Assembly: GCA_964637515.1 (NCBI GenBank)
Contig: CAZWUI010000001.1
Span: forward strand, 62,001-126,000
Source of the DNA: RGIG4097 sp964637515
Lineage (GTDB): Bacteria; Bacillota; Clostridia; Christensenellales; CAG-917
Length of the DNA: 64,000 nucleotides
Direction of reading: 5' to 3'
The notes under the pieces were generated by a model, which was not told the origin of the DNA, searched no databases, and saw only the letters and a program-made list of their open reading frames with translations. A program made the translations under genes and the position numbers. Shown here in pieces: positions 29,477-37,304 of the stretch (positions within the stretch are counted from its first letter, which is position 1; each line of letters opens with the position of its first letter).

Positions 29477-30322
29477 TTAGTCTTTCCAAGTCGTGTAGTA
29501 AGACTCGTCTTCTTTGACGTGCTTCTTGTTGATTTTTTCGGTTTCTTTTTCCGCCTTGCGTTTGTTGCGGATTGCCACGAATGCGATCAGTTCACCGATG
29601 CCGAACAACACGCCGACAAGGCAGAGCAACCACAAAGGATGCCACACGTGAGTCACGATTCCGAGAATGACGAAGAGCATAACCGAGAACACTTCGACAA
29701 AAACAGGAAGTTCGATATATCTGAATTTGTTCGAGGTCACGAATGCGATTGCGGTGTCAACGCCAAGCACGAGAGCAACCATTGCAAGGAAGGTCATCCA
29801 TGCGCCCGAAAGATTGACGACAAGTTGAAGAATCAAAAACACGAACACGGATATGAGTATCTCCGCCACCGCCGCAAGCAGACGAAGCACAATATACTTT
29901 TTGTTCTTCATAAGTTTGGGAACGGTGAATCCCATGATCGTGATGACGCCCGCGAACACTCCGCCCACCATGATGAGCCAAGTAGGATGCCACACGTGCG
30001 CCACAAAACCTACGATGAGATAGGTGAGAGTGAGCACCGCCGCCACCGCAAGAGAGATGACTGCGCCAAGACTGATTTTTCTCTTGACTGCATCCGTCTT
30101 GACTTCTCTTTCGTCAAATTCTTTGAGAGTTTCCGCGAAGTCGCCGAGTTCGTCTATGCAGGTGAGATAGATGAGTTCTTCGTCGTCGATACCCTTGATT
30201 TTGAGTTCTTGCGCTCTATCCATAAGGTTTGTAAGGGTTTCTTCGCGCAGTTGCATTGCCGCATACGTCGGACGGATTGCCCTGAATTGTTCTTCGAGAT
30301 ACTTTTTGAATTTCTCTTTCAT
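29477..30322 (-). CDS. Membrane protein with HAAS-like N-terminal domain
   Basis: 281 residues, ATG preceded by GAGG. Residues 1-75 are a charged helical cytoplasmic domain (LREETLTNLMDRAQEL, IDELGDFAETLKEF) resembling the HAAS/DUF1700-type domain found on membrane proteins next to PadR-like regulators. Six hydrophobic helices follow. The membrane part has an internal duplication: GFVAHVWHPTWLIMVGG (about 108-124) and GIVTHVWHPLWLLCLVG (about 235-251). The C-terminus is Lys/Glu-rich. The gene is downstream of the ECF sigma operon on the same strand, and its upstream region has the same TGTAAC-N16-CG element as the sigma operon, so it is probably a sigma target. Confidence 0.7.
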   Translation of the reverse strand: MKEKFKKYLEEQFRAIRPTYAAMQLREETLTNLMDRAQELKIKGIDDEELIYLTCIDELGDFAETLKEFDEREVKTDAVKRKISLGAVISLAVAAVLTLTYLIVGFVAHVWHPTWLIMVGGVFAGVITIMGFTVPKLMKNKKYIVLRLLAAVAEILISVFVFLILQLVVNLSGAWMTFLAMVALVLGVDTAIAFVTSNKFRYIELPVFVEVFSVMLFVILGIVTHVWHPLWLLCLVGVLFGIGELIAFVAIRNKRKAEKETEKINKKHVKEDESYYTTWKD

Positions 30323-30360
30323 TGTGGTTTTCCTCGTTTTGTAAGGTTGATTTCACTCTA

Positions 30361-30388
30361 AAAACGCACGAGTGCGAATTTGGTTACA
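30361..30388 (-). promoter_or_regulatory. Candidate ECF-sigma promoter of the HAAS-like membrane gene
   Basis: Minus strand: TGTAAC (30383-30388), exactly 16 bases, CGTTTT (30361-30366). The -35 element extends to TGTAACC, as in the matching element before the sigma operon. Transcription would begin near 30354, leaving a leader of about 32 bases with GAGG. Confidence 0.55.
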
Positions 30389-30460
30389 GTATTTTTGAAA
30401 ATTTTTATTTTTGTATTTTACGCGGATTTATCTTTTCAAAACCGCTTTGAAATTTCCACG

Positions 30461-30488
30461 AAAAAACGCTCCGTATAGAGCGTTTCCC
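30461..30488 (-). terminator. Intrinsic terminator of the ECF sigma operon
   Basis: AAACGCTC/GAGCGTTT stem with a six-base loop, followed on the minus strand by TTTTTTCG, about 20 bases after the anti-sigma stop codon. Confidence 0.88.
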
Positions 30489-30508
30489 CGTTTTATCGTA
30501 CAAGTTTA

Positions 30509-31057
30509 TTATGCCTGTTCAACGTCGATCACCCTGATTTCTCCCGTCCTTGAGTCGATTTCGATTTCAAGTTCGTATCCACCGGGTTGTTTCACTTCGA
30601 TTTCGTACTTATAGTACGAACGAGCAAGATTGCTTTCGTAGACGACGTCTTTGTCGAAGTCGGTGACGAGAATTTTTTCAAGTCCGCTATCGCTATAATA
30701 GTTGTTTCTGTAATAGTCGATTGCGATTTCCTTTGCGTAATCCGCACCAATCGTCGCTTGTTTTTTTGCGGAGCCTATCGCAGTCCCGAACACTCCGCCG
30801 AGCACCGCACCCGCTACCACTATCAACACCGCCACGGACACGATGAGCGCTCTCAACACCGATTTTACGTTGTGTTGTTTTTTCGCTTTTTTGATGCTAT
30901 CGTCGTCCGCTTCTTCAAATTCTATGGGTTTCGCTTTTGACGCCTCGATGATTTCACCGAGTTTTCTTGCTTTTTCGATTTCTTCTTCTACGTAGGCGAT
31001 TTCTTCATCTGTCGCCGTACCATTCATATACTTTTCATATAAGGTTTCAAAACTCAT
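30509..31057 (-). CDS. Membrane anti-sigma factor with extracytoplasmic PepSY domain
   Basis: 182 residues. The N-terminal 50 residues (LYEKYMNGTATDEEIAYVEE) resemble a small cytoplasmic sigma-binding helix bundle. One transmembrane helix spans about 66-92 (ALIVSVAVLIVVAGAVLGG). Outside the membrane, residues 100-182 form a PepSY-like domain with IGADYAKEIAIDYY at its start and IEIDSRTGEIRVIDVE at its end. The gene overlaps the sigma gene by four bases (ATGA), typical of sigma/anti-sigma pairs. Role inferred: hold the sigma factor at the membrane until an envelope signal is sensed. The PepSY part repeats the fold used four times in the neighbouring lipoprotein. Confidence 0.82.
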   Translation of the reverse strand: MSFETLYEKYMNGTATDEEIAYVEEEIEKARKLGEIIEASKAKPIEFEEADDDSIKKAKKQHNVKSVLRALIVSVAVLIVVAGAVLGGVFGTAIGSAKKQATIGADYAKEIAIDYYRNNYYSDSGLEKILVTDFDKDVVYESNLARSYYKYEIEVKQPGGYELEIEIDSRTGEIRVIDVEQA

Positions 31058-31536
31058 TTTTCGTTCTCCAATATTTTTTTCAGATTTTCTCTTGCCCTGT
31101 AAAGCAGGACTTTCACGTTGTCTTCAGTCTTCTCCGTGACCGCTGCTATGTCTTTGATTTTGAGGTCCTCGAAGTAGAACAACAACACAACTTCTCTCTG
31201 CGAGTCGGGCAACAACTCTATCGCTTTATATAGTGCCTGATACTGCTCGTCACGGATGATTTTCTCGACCGCCTGTTCGCTCTCGTCGACGACGTCTTCG
31301 GAAAGGTCGGCGTATCGTTTCCGCTTTTTCAGTGTGTCGAAACAGACGTTTCTACACACCTTGATGAGCCACGGTTTGAAGTTTTTAATGTCGTCGTCCG
31401 CACTTCTCAACGCCTTGTAAAACGCAGTCGAAACGATCTCTTCCGCAAGGTGCTTGTTGGCGGTCAAAGACAGCGTGTAGAGCAGTGCGCCGTTATAATA
31501 CTTCTTGAACAACTCCTCTACAACGTCGTTTCTCAT
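31054..31536 (-). CDS. ECF-family RNA polymerase sigma factor
   Basis: 160 residues, a normal length for an ECF sigma factor. Region 2 lies in residues 1-75 (LFKKYYNGALLYTLSLTANK, AEEIVSTAFYKALRS, FKPWLIKVCRNVCFDTLKKR) and region 4 in about 100-155 (LPDSQREVVLLFYFEDLKIKDIAA). Region 4 should read the -35 element. It is the middle gene of three (PepSY lipoprotein, sigma, anti-sigma), with a five-base gap upstream and a four-base overlap downstream. The TGTAACC-N16-CG elements before this operon and before the membrane gene at 29477-30322 are the predicted targets, implying positive autoregulation. Confidence 0.93.
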   Translation of the reverse strand: MRNDVVEELFKKYYNGALLYTLSLTANKHLAEEIVSTAFYKALRSADDDIKNFKPWLIKVCRNVCFDTLKKRKRYADLSEDVVDESEQAVEKIIRDEQYQALYKAIELLPDSQREVVLLFYFEDLKIKDIAAVTEKTEDNVKVLLYRARENLKKILENEK

Positions 31537-31541
31537 AGTCT

Positions 31542-32576
31542 TTAATCGTCGATCTCCTTTTCGACGGAGAGAATATCTCCGGTTTTTGCGTTAATCACGT
31601 ATTCGTACTCGTAGCCGTCTGCCTTGAACTCGACTTCATAGACGTACACGCCTTTCTTGACTTCGAGTTTTGCTTCCTTTCCGTAGATCGCGGATTCGGG
31701 GACTGCGGAGTGCGCTATTGCGATTGCGGTAGCGTTTTCTGCGCCTATGTTGCCTGCGGGAGCGGTCACGCTCTTATCCGTTTCGGTTTCCTTCTTGATT
31801 ATCGTGCCAGATACCGCGTTGATTTCGTATTCGTATTCGACGGTGCCCGCAACGAATTTCACTTCGTAAACGTACTGACCGTATTCGGTGTCGAGCTTGA
31901 CTTTCTCGAAGACTGCGGCGGCGGAGTCTATGCCACTATCGGCAAGTGCGATTTCTTTTGCGCGGCCCACGGTGATGAACACTGTTTCGTCCGAAGTCGC
32001 AGGAAGTTTCGTGGTCACGTTGTCCACTTCGACCTTGTAGATTTCACCGCTTTCTGCGACGATTTCGTAGTCGTATTCTTTTCCGCCGTAAGTAAATTCG
32101 ATTTTGTAGAGATATTTGCCGTCGTCGAAGTCAAATTTGCTCTCAAGTCCCAATACGTCCTGCGCGGCGCATCCGACGTCTTCAAACGCTATTTCTCTTG
32201 CGTGGTCGGCGCCGATATAGTTAGATGCGGGATTGGACGGGGGGACGGGGACATCGTTTTTGTCGATTGCCTTGTCGTTTATCGCAACTTTCTCTATGTC
32301 TCCGTTTGCGGTGTTGATACGGTAGGTATATTTCACGCCCTCCACCGTAAATTCGACTTGATAGAACGTTCCGCCTTTTCTCTCTTCTGGGACGACGCTT
32401 GCATTCTGCACGTCCTCTGCGGGAAGTCCCGAGTGCTTAATCGCAATCTCTTTTGCTTGCGCCACCGTGACGTTGTAGGCATCGAAGCCTTTTTCACCGT
32501 CGCAAGCGACGAGAGCAATCGTAGCCGATGCGATTATCGCTATTGCAAGTATTATTATAATTGATTTTCTTTTCAT
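31542..32576 (-). CDS. Lipoprotein with four PepSY domains
   Basis: 344 residues. I prefer the ATG at 32576 because the GGG of the ribosome binding site is eight bases away; an ATG two codons upstream is too close. The signal peptide ends in the lipobox LVAC (Cys25). Four PepSY-like repeats follow, beginning at about residues 38, 120, 200 and 275, each opening with xxAKEIAI/AREIAF and ending in a GDIxxVxV strand pair such as ESGEIYKVEV and KTGDILSVEKE. PepSY domains are thought to inhibit or sense proteases or to bind ligands outside the cell. Being first gene of the sigma operon and sharing the anti-sigma domain type, it is likely part of the signal-sensing system. Confidence 0.85.
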   Translation of the reverse strand: MKRKSIIIILAIAIIASATIALVACDGEKGFDAYNVTVAQAKEIAIKHSGLPAEDVQNASVVPEERKGGTFYQVEFTVEGVKYTYRINTANGDIEKVAINDKAIDKNDVPVPPSNPASNYIGADHAREIAFEDVGCAAQDVLGLESKFDFDDGKYLYKIEFTYGGKEYDYEIVAESGEIYKVEVDNVTTKLPATSDETVFITVGRAKEIALADSGIDSAAAVFEKVKLDTEYGQYVYEVKFVAGTVEYEYEINAVSGTIIKKETETDKSVTAPAGNIGAENATAIAIAHSAVPESAIYGKEAKLEVKKGVYVYEVEFKADGYEYEYVINAKTGDILSVEKEIDD

Positions 32577-32630
32577 TGTCATTACCCTTTTTTACGAGAC
32601 GGTGCTCTTTTTATGCGCATTTCGTATATA

Positions 32631-32658
32631 AGACCGTTTTGAGCGGCAAAAGGTTACA
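32631..32658 (-). promoter_or_regulatory. Candidate autoregulatory ECF promoter
   Basis: Minus strand: TGTAAC (32653-32658), 16 bases, CGGTCT (32631-32636), with an A/T-rich run just upstream. This differs from SigA promoters but has the AAC-type -35 and CG-type -10 of ECF promoters. It lies about 55 bases before the lipoprotein start. Confidence 0.6.
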
Positions 32659-32838
32659 CTTTTTTCAGAAATTTTTTTGGAAAAACTTCTTGCGATGAGA
32701 TTTTGTTTCTCAGCAACCGCCGAAAATTCACACGAAATTTCCCGCGCATACGCAATCAAAATATCCGCATACGCACATATACGCTATACGTATATATAAA
32801 AATAAATACGATTTTTCAAAACAAATGCGTCAAATCGT

Positions 32839-32867
32839 TTGACAACCACCCCGCGAATGAGTATTAT
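32839..32867 (+). promoter_or_regulatory. Strong SigA-type promoter of rplJ-rplL
   Basis: TTGACA (32839-32844), 17 bases, TATTAT (32862-32867). Transcription would start near 32874, just before the L10 leader. Confidence 0.85.
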
Positions 32868-32873
32868 ATACTC

Positions 32874-32975
32874 GTTTCCAAAGACAGCAAGTGGACTCCG
32901 TCCGTAAGCATAGCGCTTGCCGAGGATGAACTGAATACGTACTTGTATCGTGTGTCATTCCGTCTTTGGAGTGGC
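32874..32975 (+). ncRNA. Ribosomal protein L10 leader RNA
   Basis: The closing stem CCAAAGAC (32878-32885) pairs with GTCTTTGG (32962-32969). Inside are GACAGCAAGTGGAC, CCGTAAGCA and GCTTGCCGAGG, the conserved elements of the L10 leader, where L10 (or the L10-L12 complex) binds its own mRNA to repress translation of rplJ-rplL. A T-rich segment (GGCATTTTTAATAT) follows, so it may also act by attenuation. Confidence 0.88.
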
Positions 32976-33018
32976 ATTTTTAATATCCGACGCGGTCGGA
33001 AATAAATAGGAGGTAAAA

Positions 33019-33525
33019 ATGGCATCCAAAGAAATTCTTGAACAAAAGGCTCAACACGTTGAAGAAATCAAAAGCAAGATTTCAGCGGCAAAAGGTCTCG
33101 TCGTCATCGACTATATGGGACTCACCGTCGCAGAAGACACCGCTTTCCGCAAGGATATGAGAACCGCAGGTATCCACTACCAAGTCCTCAAAAACCGTCT
33201 TGTCCAACGCGCTTTCAATGAACTCGGCTACACCCAATTCGACGAAGCACTCAACGGACCTACGGCAATCGCTTTCTCTGATAGCGACGCAACCGTCCCT
33301 GCAAAAGTCATCTTCGACAACATCAAAAAATTCAACAAGATGAAGGCAAAATGCGGTATGGTCGAAGGCGAATACCTCGACGATAAAGGCATCAAAGAAA
33401 TCGCATCCATCCCTTCAAGAGAAATCCTTCTCTCCAAGATGCTCGGAAGCATGCAAGCACCTATATCCGGTCTTGCTCGCGTGCTCAGCAGAATCGCGGA
33501 AGCAAAAGAACAAGCACAAGGCTAA
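33019..33525 (+). CDS. rplJ: 50S ribosomal protein L10 (uL10)
   Basis: 168 residues, a normal length, with AGGAGG before the ATG. The N-terminal globular domain has the typical KGLVVIDYMGLTVAE and LKNRLVQRAFNELGY segments that bind 23S rRNA, followed by GPTAIAFSD and a C-terminal helix (SGLARVLSRIAEAKEQAQG) that carries L12 dimers. It forms the base of the ribosomal stalk. It is followed 63 bases later by rplL. The rplK-rplA pair that usually precedes it is absent; instead it has its own promoter and the L10 leader. Confidence 0.97.
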   Translation: MASKEILEQKAQHVEEIKSKISAAKGLVVIDYMGLTVAEDTAFRKDMRTAGIHYQVLKNRLVQRAFNELGYTQFDEALNGPTAIAFSDSDATVPAKVIFDNIKKFNKMKAKCGMVEGEYLDDKGIKEIASIPSREILLSKMLGSMQAPISGLARVLSRIAEAKEQAQG

Positions 33526-33588
33526 TACGCCACACTACACAAGTCGGGCTTACGCCCAAAATTATTAAAAATTAAGGAGTATATAACA

Positions 33589-33960
33589 ATGGCAGATATC
33601 CAAAAACTTATGGAAGAAATCAAAAGCATGACCGTTCTCGAACTCAACAACTTCGTGAAAGCACTTGAAGAAGAATTCGGCGTCAGCGCAGCAGCACCCG
33701 TAGCAGTCGTCGCAGGAGCAGCAGATGCAGCACCCGCAGAAGAAGAAAAGACCGAATTTGACGTCGTCCTCAAAGAAATCGGCGCAAACAAAGTTGCAGT
33801 CATCAAAGTCGTCAAAGAAATCACCGGACTCGGCCTTGTCGAAGCAAAGGCAGTCGTCGACGGAGCACCCAAGACCGTCAAAGAACAACTCCCGAAAGCA
33901 GACGCAGAAGCAATCGTCGAAAAGTTCAAAGCAGCCGGCGCAGTCGCAGAACTCAAGTAA
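33589..33960 (+). CDS. rplL: 50S ribosomal protein L7/L12 (bL12)
   Basis: 123 residues. The N-terminal dimerisation domain (LMEEIKSMTVLELNNFVKAL) is followed by an Ala/Pro-rich hinge (about 36-52) and the factor-binding C-terminal domain from EFDVVLKEIGANKVAVIKVV to the end, including GLGLVEAKAVVDGAP. It recruits and stimulates translation factors on the stalk. The ATG follows AAGGAG. A strong terminator follows, so rpoB-rpoC are not cotranscribed directly here. Confidence 0.98.
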   Translation: MADIQKLMEEIKSMTVLELNNFVKALEEEFGVSAAAPVAVVAGAADAAPAEEEKTEFDVVLKEIGANKVAVIKVVKEITGLGLVEAKAVVDGAPKTVKEQLPKADAEAIVEKFKAAGAVAELK

Positions 33961-33980
33961 TTATCAATTCAACCAAAACA

Positions 33981-34012
33981 AAAAACCGCTTTCCTACGAA
34001 AGCGGTTTTTTT
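33981..34012 (+). terminator. Intrinsic terminator of rplJ-rplL
   Basis: AAACCGCTTTC/GAAAGCGGTTT stem with a four-base loop, followed by TTTTTC. Confidence 0.93.
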
Positions 34013-34095
34013 CTACAACTCACGCACAACCTCGTCCGTGCATTCGATTTCCGAAAAACAATTCGGAAAATATTTTGCGTGTCTGCGCTATAAGA

Positions 34096-34124
34096 GAAAA
34101 GCACCGAAAAATCGGTGCTTTTTG
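34096..34124 (-). terminator. Intrinsic terminator of rplM-rpsI
   Basis: AAAAGCACCGA/TCGGTGCTTTT stem about 30 bases after the rpsI stop; T run on the minus strand. The symmetric stem may stop transcripts in both directions. Confidence 0.88.
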
Positions 34125-34151
34125 AATGGTATTTTTGGTGATAACGTGAAG

Positions 34152-34568
34152 TTAACGTTTGCTGAATTGAGGGGCTTTACGTGCTTTGTGGAGGCCGTAT
34201 TTCTTACGTTCTTTCGCTCTGGGATCGCGGGTGAGGTAACCTGCTTTCTTGAGTGCGGAGCGATATGCTTCGGTGTCTGCCACGCAAAGTGCTCTTGCGA
34301 TACCGTGACGGATTGCGCCTGCTTGGCCGGTCATTCCGCCGCCGTAGACGTTGACTGCGACGTCAAACTTGTCTTTGGTGGAAGTGAGAACGAGGGGTTG
34401 TTCGACGATCATTCTCATGGTGTCCACGGGGAAGTAATCTTCAAAGGTACGACCGTTGATGACGATGGTGCCTTCTCCGCCGGGGATAAGACGAACTCTT
34501 GCGATTGCTTTTTTACGTCTGCCGGTGCCGAGATATTGAACTTTTTTCGCTGCTTTTTTAGTCGCCAT
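34152..34568 (-). CDS. rpsI: 30S ribosomal protein S9 (uS9)
   Basis: 138 residues. Motifs QYLGTGRRKKAIARVRL, NVYGGGMTGQAGAIRHGIAR and the C-terminal KKYGLHKARKAPQFSKR tail, which reaches the P-site tRNA, are all intact. An Ala/Lys-rich N-terminal extension (MATKKAAKKV) precedes the core. AGAGG lies before the ATG. It is ten bases downstream of rplM, the universal pairing. Confidence 0.98.
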   Translation of the reverse strand: MATKKAAKKVQYLGTGRRKKAIARVRLIPGGEGTIVINGRTFEDYFPVDTMRMIVEQPLVLTSTKDKFDVAVNVYGGGMTGQAGAIRHGIARALCVADTEAYRSALKKAGYLTRDPRAKERKKYGLHKARKAPQFSKR

Positions 34569-34578
34569 AATTCACCTC

Positions 34579-35043
34579 TTACTTCAATTCGAGAGTTTCA
34601 GGGCATTGTGCCTGATGATTGTGTTCGCTTCCCGCATAGGTACGGAGTTTCTTGAGCATTTGGGTGCCGAGAGTGTTCTTGGGGAGCATGCCTTTGACTG
34701 CTTTGTAGACGACGAATTCAGGTCTTTCTTTCATGAGTTTCTTGTATTGAATCTCTTTGAGACCGCCGACGAAACCGGAGTGATAACGATAGTATTTGTC
34801 TTCGAGTTTTTTGCCGGTGAGGACGACTTTGTCGCAGTTGATGACGATAACGTGATCGCCGCAGTCAACGTGAGGGGTATATTCGGGTTTGTTCTTGCCT
34901 TTGAGAATGGATGCGACTTGGGACGCGAGTCTACCGAGAACCATATCGGTTGCATCGACGACGTACCATTTGCTTTCCACTTCGCCGGGCTTTGCCATAT
35001 AAGACTTATTGTTGTTTGCCATGTTGGACAAATCTTTGGCCAT
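34579..35043 (-). CDS. rplM: 50S ribosomal protein L13 (uL13)
   Basis: 154 residues. The core begins at KSYMAKPGEVESKWYVVDA and contains VLGRLASQVASILKGK and the family signature VKGMLPKNTLG. The start at 35043 is chosen because GGAGGT precedes it; this adds a short MAKDLSNMANNN extension not usual in the family, and the next in-frame ATG (35022) has no ribosome binding site. It is cotranscribed with rpsI behind a leader RNA. In many Bacillota this pair follows ecfT-truA; here it is about 28 kb away and inverted. Confidence 0.97.
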   Translation of the reverse strand: MAKDLSNMANNNKSYMAKPGEVESKWYVVDATDMVLGRLASQVASILKGKNKPEYTPHVDCGDHVIVINCDKVVLTGKKLEDKYYRYHSGFVGGLKEIQYKKLMKERPEFVVYKAVKGMLPKNTLGTQMLKKLRTYAGSEHNHQAQCPETLELK

Positions 35044-35104
35044 AGCGGACCTCCAAATTTTTCAGTATTTTCTTTTGACCGATCGCGGTCGTGGGACGGA
35101 GTCC

Positions 35105-35156
35105 CTGTATATAGACTGCGGTTCAAGGGGCTAGTTCTCCCCGCAATAAACTTCTA
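35105..35156 (-). ncRNA. Probable L13-type leader RNA before rplM
   Basis: Between the promoter and rplM the minus strand has nested pairing TGCGGGG...CCCC...CCGCA (35116-35144) and a GGGAC-tcc-GTCCC hairpin next to it. The position is that of the Firmicutes L13 leader, thought to let L13 control its own operon. I assign the type from position and overall appearance rather than a covariance match. Confidence 0.55.
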
Positions 35157-35167
35157 TAAGCTTTGTA

Positions 35168-35196
35168 ATAATATAAAATAACAGAAAAGATGTCAA
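35168..35196 (-). promoter_or_regulatory. Strong SigA-type promoter of rplM-rpsI
   Basis: Minus strand TTGACA (35191-35196), 17 bases, TATTAT (35168-35173); identical boxes and spacing to the rplJ promoter. Confidence 0.85.
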
Positions 35197-35249
35197 GCAA
35201 TTTTCGACACCTTTTCGTTTTTTCCGAAATTTAGCGGTTGCCGCCACGC

Positions 35250-37295
35250 CTACGCACCGAAATTCACTTCGACAGGCGCACCGTCAAGGACGGCGTAATA
35301 CAATTTCTCTCGTCCGTCACGTCCGATAAATGCGATTTTTAACTCCGTGCGTTTGCGGTTGTCTACGGGCGAAATCGTCAATCTATTCCCGCGGTTTGCA
35401 AACTCGATACCGCTTCCGTCGTCGTCACGCATAACGTAACTATTCTCGCCCTCGTACACTCTGACTTCAAGGCAATCGAAAGATTGCGAGTTGCCTCTTC
35501 TGTCCGCTATCATAGGCACGATACCGCCGTCTTTCACGAAAACGGGTATGCGGTCAAGGGGGGATTTGATTTCGTAGACCTGTCCGCCGTCGTAGCGCTC
35601 TCCGGTGAAAAAGTCCGTCCAACCACCGCTTGGCAGATAGACTTTCGTCACCGCCACTCCGTTTTTCATCGGGGACGTGACCGGTGCGACAAGCATCTCG
35701 CTTCCGAAGAAATATTCGTCCTTTGCCTTGTAGCCGTTTTTGGACTTGTCAAGGTAGTATATCGGCATCATCAAAGGCACGCCGTCCTTTGCGGTCGCTA
35801 CGTTTGCGGTGTAGAGATAGGGCAAAAGTCTATGGCGCAATCTCAAAAAGTCTGTCGCGATTTTCTCCGCCTTATCGCCGTACAACCACGGCTCTTTGCT
35901 CCAAGATTTGTTGTTGGAGTGCAGCCTGTTGATGGGGGAAAACACCCCGAATTGTATCCATCTGGTGTATAATTCCGCATTTCCCTTGCCAAACAGGTGT
36001 CCGCCTATATCGTGCGACCACCAAGAATAGCCGACGTTTGAAGCGGTGGCGGTGAAGTAAGGCTGAATTTTAAGGCTCGCCCAAGTCACGCTCGTATCCC
36101 CCGAAAAACCGAGCGGATAACGATGAGATCCTACGCCTGCGTATCTCGACAACACGAGTGCTTTTCTGCCGTCCCTACCTGCGTCAAGCGTGTGATAGTG
36201 GTTGAGCGCCCAAAGCGGATCAAAACCTTTGAGTTTGGATTTCGTGCCCTGTTGCCAATCTATCCACCAAAAATCCACACCTTCGTTTTCGTATGGGTGG
36301 TGCAAAACGTCGAAATACGATTTCACGTATCTCATAGACGTGAAGTCAAATTCGATCTGCTTTTTGGTGTCGGGATTTACGCCGTTGGCTCTTGCCATTT
36401 CGGGATATTGTTTTTCAAAATATCTAACGCCGTCGCGAGGGTGCAAGTTCATCGTGATTGCAAGTCCATTGCCCTTGAGCGTATCGAACATTGCCTTGTA
36501 GTCTGGGAAGAGTTTTTCGTTGAACGTGTAGCCCGTCCAGCCCCTACCCTGAAAACTTTTGTACTCTGCATCTTTCGGGACGTCCTTGACGAGATGCCAA
36601 TCCATATCTATTGTTGCGACGGTGAAAGGAATATCCTTTTTTTCGAACTCGCCCATAAGGTCGAGATATTCTTTTTGGGTGTATGCGTGGTAACGTGACC
36701 ACCAGTTGCCGAGAGCGTATTTCGGGATGAGCGGAGTGTAACCCGTCAAGCCGTAAAACTCTTTGAGCCCGCCGAGATAGTCGTCGTCGAAAGCGAAAAC
36801 GTACTTGTCCGTCACGCCGTATTCGCGCGGGGAAACAGTGCCGTCCGCATTCAAAAGCAAGGAGTGCGAATCGTCAAGCTCGGTGACTCCCGAAGTCGAA
36901 AAAAGCCCGTTTCCCATTCTGACGAAAAGGGTGTCGAGCTTGATCCAACCAAAACTGAAATCAAGGGTGCGTGCGGTGCCTTTGAGGTTTCTTCCGTGAC
37001 GAGCGTCCCGCCAACCGTCCCCCTTTTTCACAAGCACGTTTGCGGTGTGTTTGTTGATGAAAAATTCCTTTTCTTTCGTCACAACACGTACTTCATCTTT
37101 CGTTTTTGTGTATGTAAACTGCGGATTTGCGAAATTTCTGCAAACGACCGACTGCGACGGTCTGTCCTCAAATTTTCCGCCGACAACGTGTTCAAGTCGA
37201 AGGATTCTGTCCGTGATAACGGTGATGCGGAAATCCCCGTCAACTATCGTATTTTCTGATTTTGCAGGGGCAAGAGATACGCCGAATCTGTCCAT
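35250..37295 (-). CDS. Family GH31 alpha-glycosidase
   Basis: 681 residues, ATG after GGAGGT. An N-terminal beta domain is followed by the catalytic barrel from about residue 190 (LIPKYALGNWWSRYHAYTQ). The likely nucleophile is Asp346 in DFWWIDWQQG and the acid/base Asp400 in LGFSGDTSVTW. YSWWSHDIGGHLFG and RWIQFGVFSPINRLHSNN are further GH31 barrel motifs, and a C-terminal beta region includes FVKDGGIVPM. Family members act on alpha-glucosides, alpha-xylosides and related sugars; the substrate is not evident. There is no signal peptide, so it is probably cytoplasmic. It lies nine bases downstream of an XRE-cupin regulator. Confidence 0.93.
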   Translation of the reverse strand: MDRFGVSLAPAKSENTIVDGDFRITVITDRILRLEHVVGGKFEDRPSQSVVCRNFANPQFTYTKTKDEVRVVTKEKEFFINKHTANVLVKKGDGWRDARHGRNLKGTARTLDFSFGWIKLDTLFVRMGNGLFSTSGVTELDDSHSLLLNADGTVSPREYGVTDKYVFAFDDDYLGGLKEFYGLTGYTPLIPKYALGNWWSRYHAYTQKEYLDLMGEFEKKDIPFTVATIDMDWHLVKDVPKDAEYKSFQGRGWTGYTFNEKLFPDYKAMFDTLKGNGLAITMNLHPRDGVRYFEKQYPEMARANGVNPDTKKQIEFDFTSMRYVKSYFDVLHHPYENEGVDFWWIDWQQGTKSKLKGFDPLWALNHYHTLDAGRDGRKALVLSRYAGVGSHRYPLGFSGDTSVTWASLKIQPYFTATASNVGYSWWSHDIGGHLFGKGNAELYTRWIQFGVFSPINRLHSNNKSWSKEPWLYGDKAEKIATDFLRLRHRLLPYLYTANVATAKDGVPLMMPIYYLDKSKNGYKAKDEYFFGSEMLVAPVTSPMKNGVAVTKVYLPSGGWTDFFTGERYDGGQVYEIKSPLDRIPVFVKDGGIVPMIADRRGNSQSFDCLEVRVYEGENSYVMRDDDGSGIEFANRGNRLTISPVDNRKRTELKIAFIGRDGREKLYYAVLDGAPVEVNFGA

Positions 37296-37304
37296 ACGAC
37301 CTCC

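Noticed and set aside
32703..33005. 100-codon plus-strand open frame before rplJ
   Set aside because: It runs through the promoter and the L10 leader RNA, has no ribosome binding site and a non-protein-like sequence.
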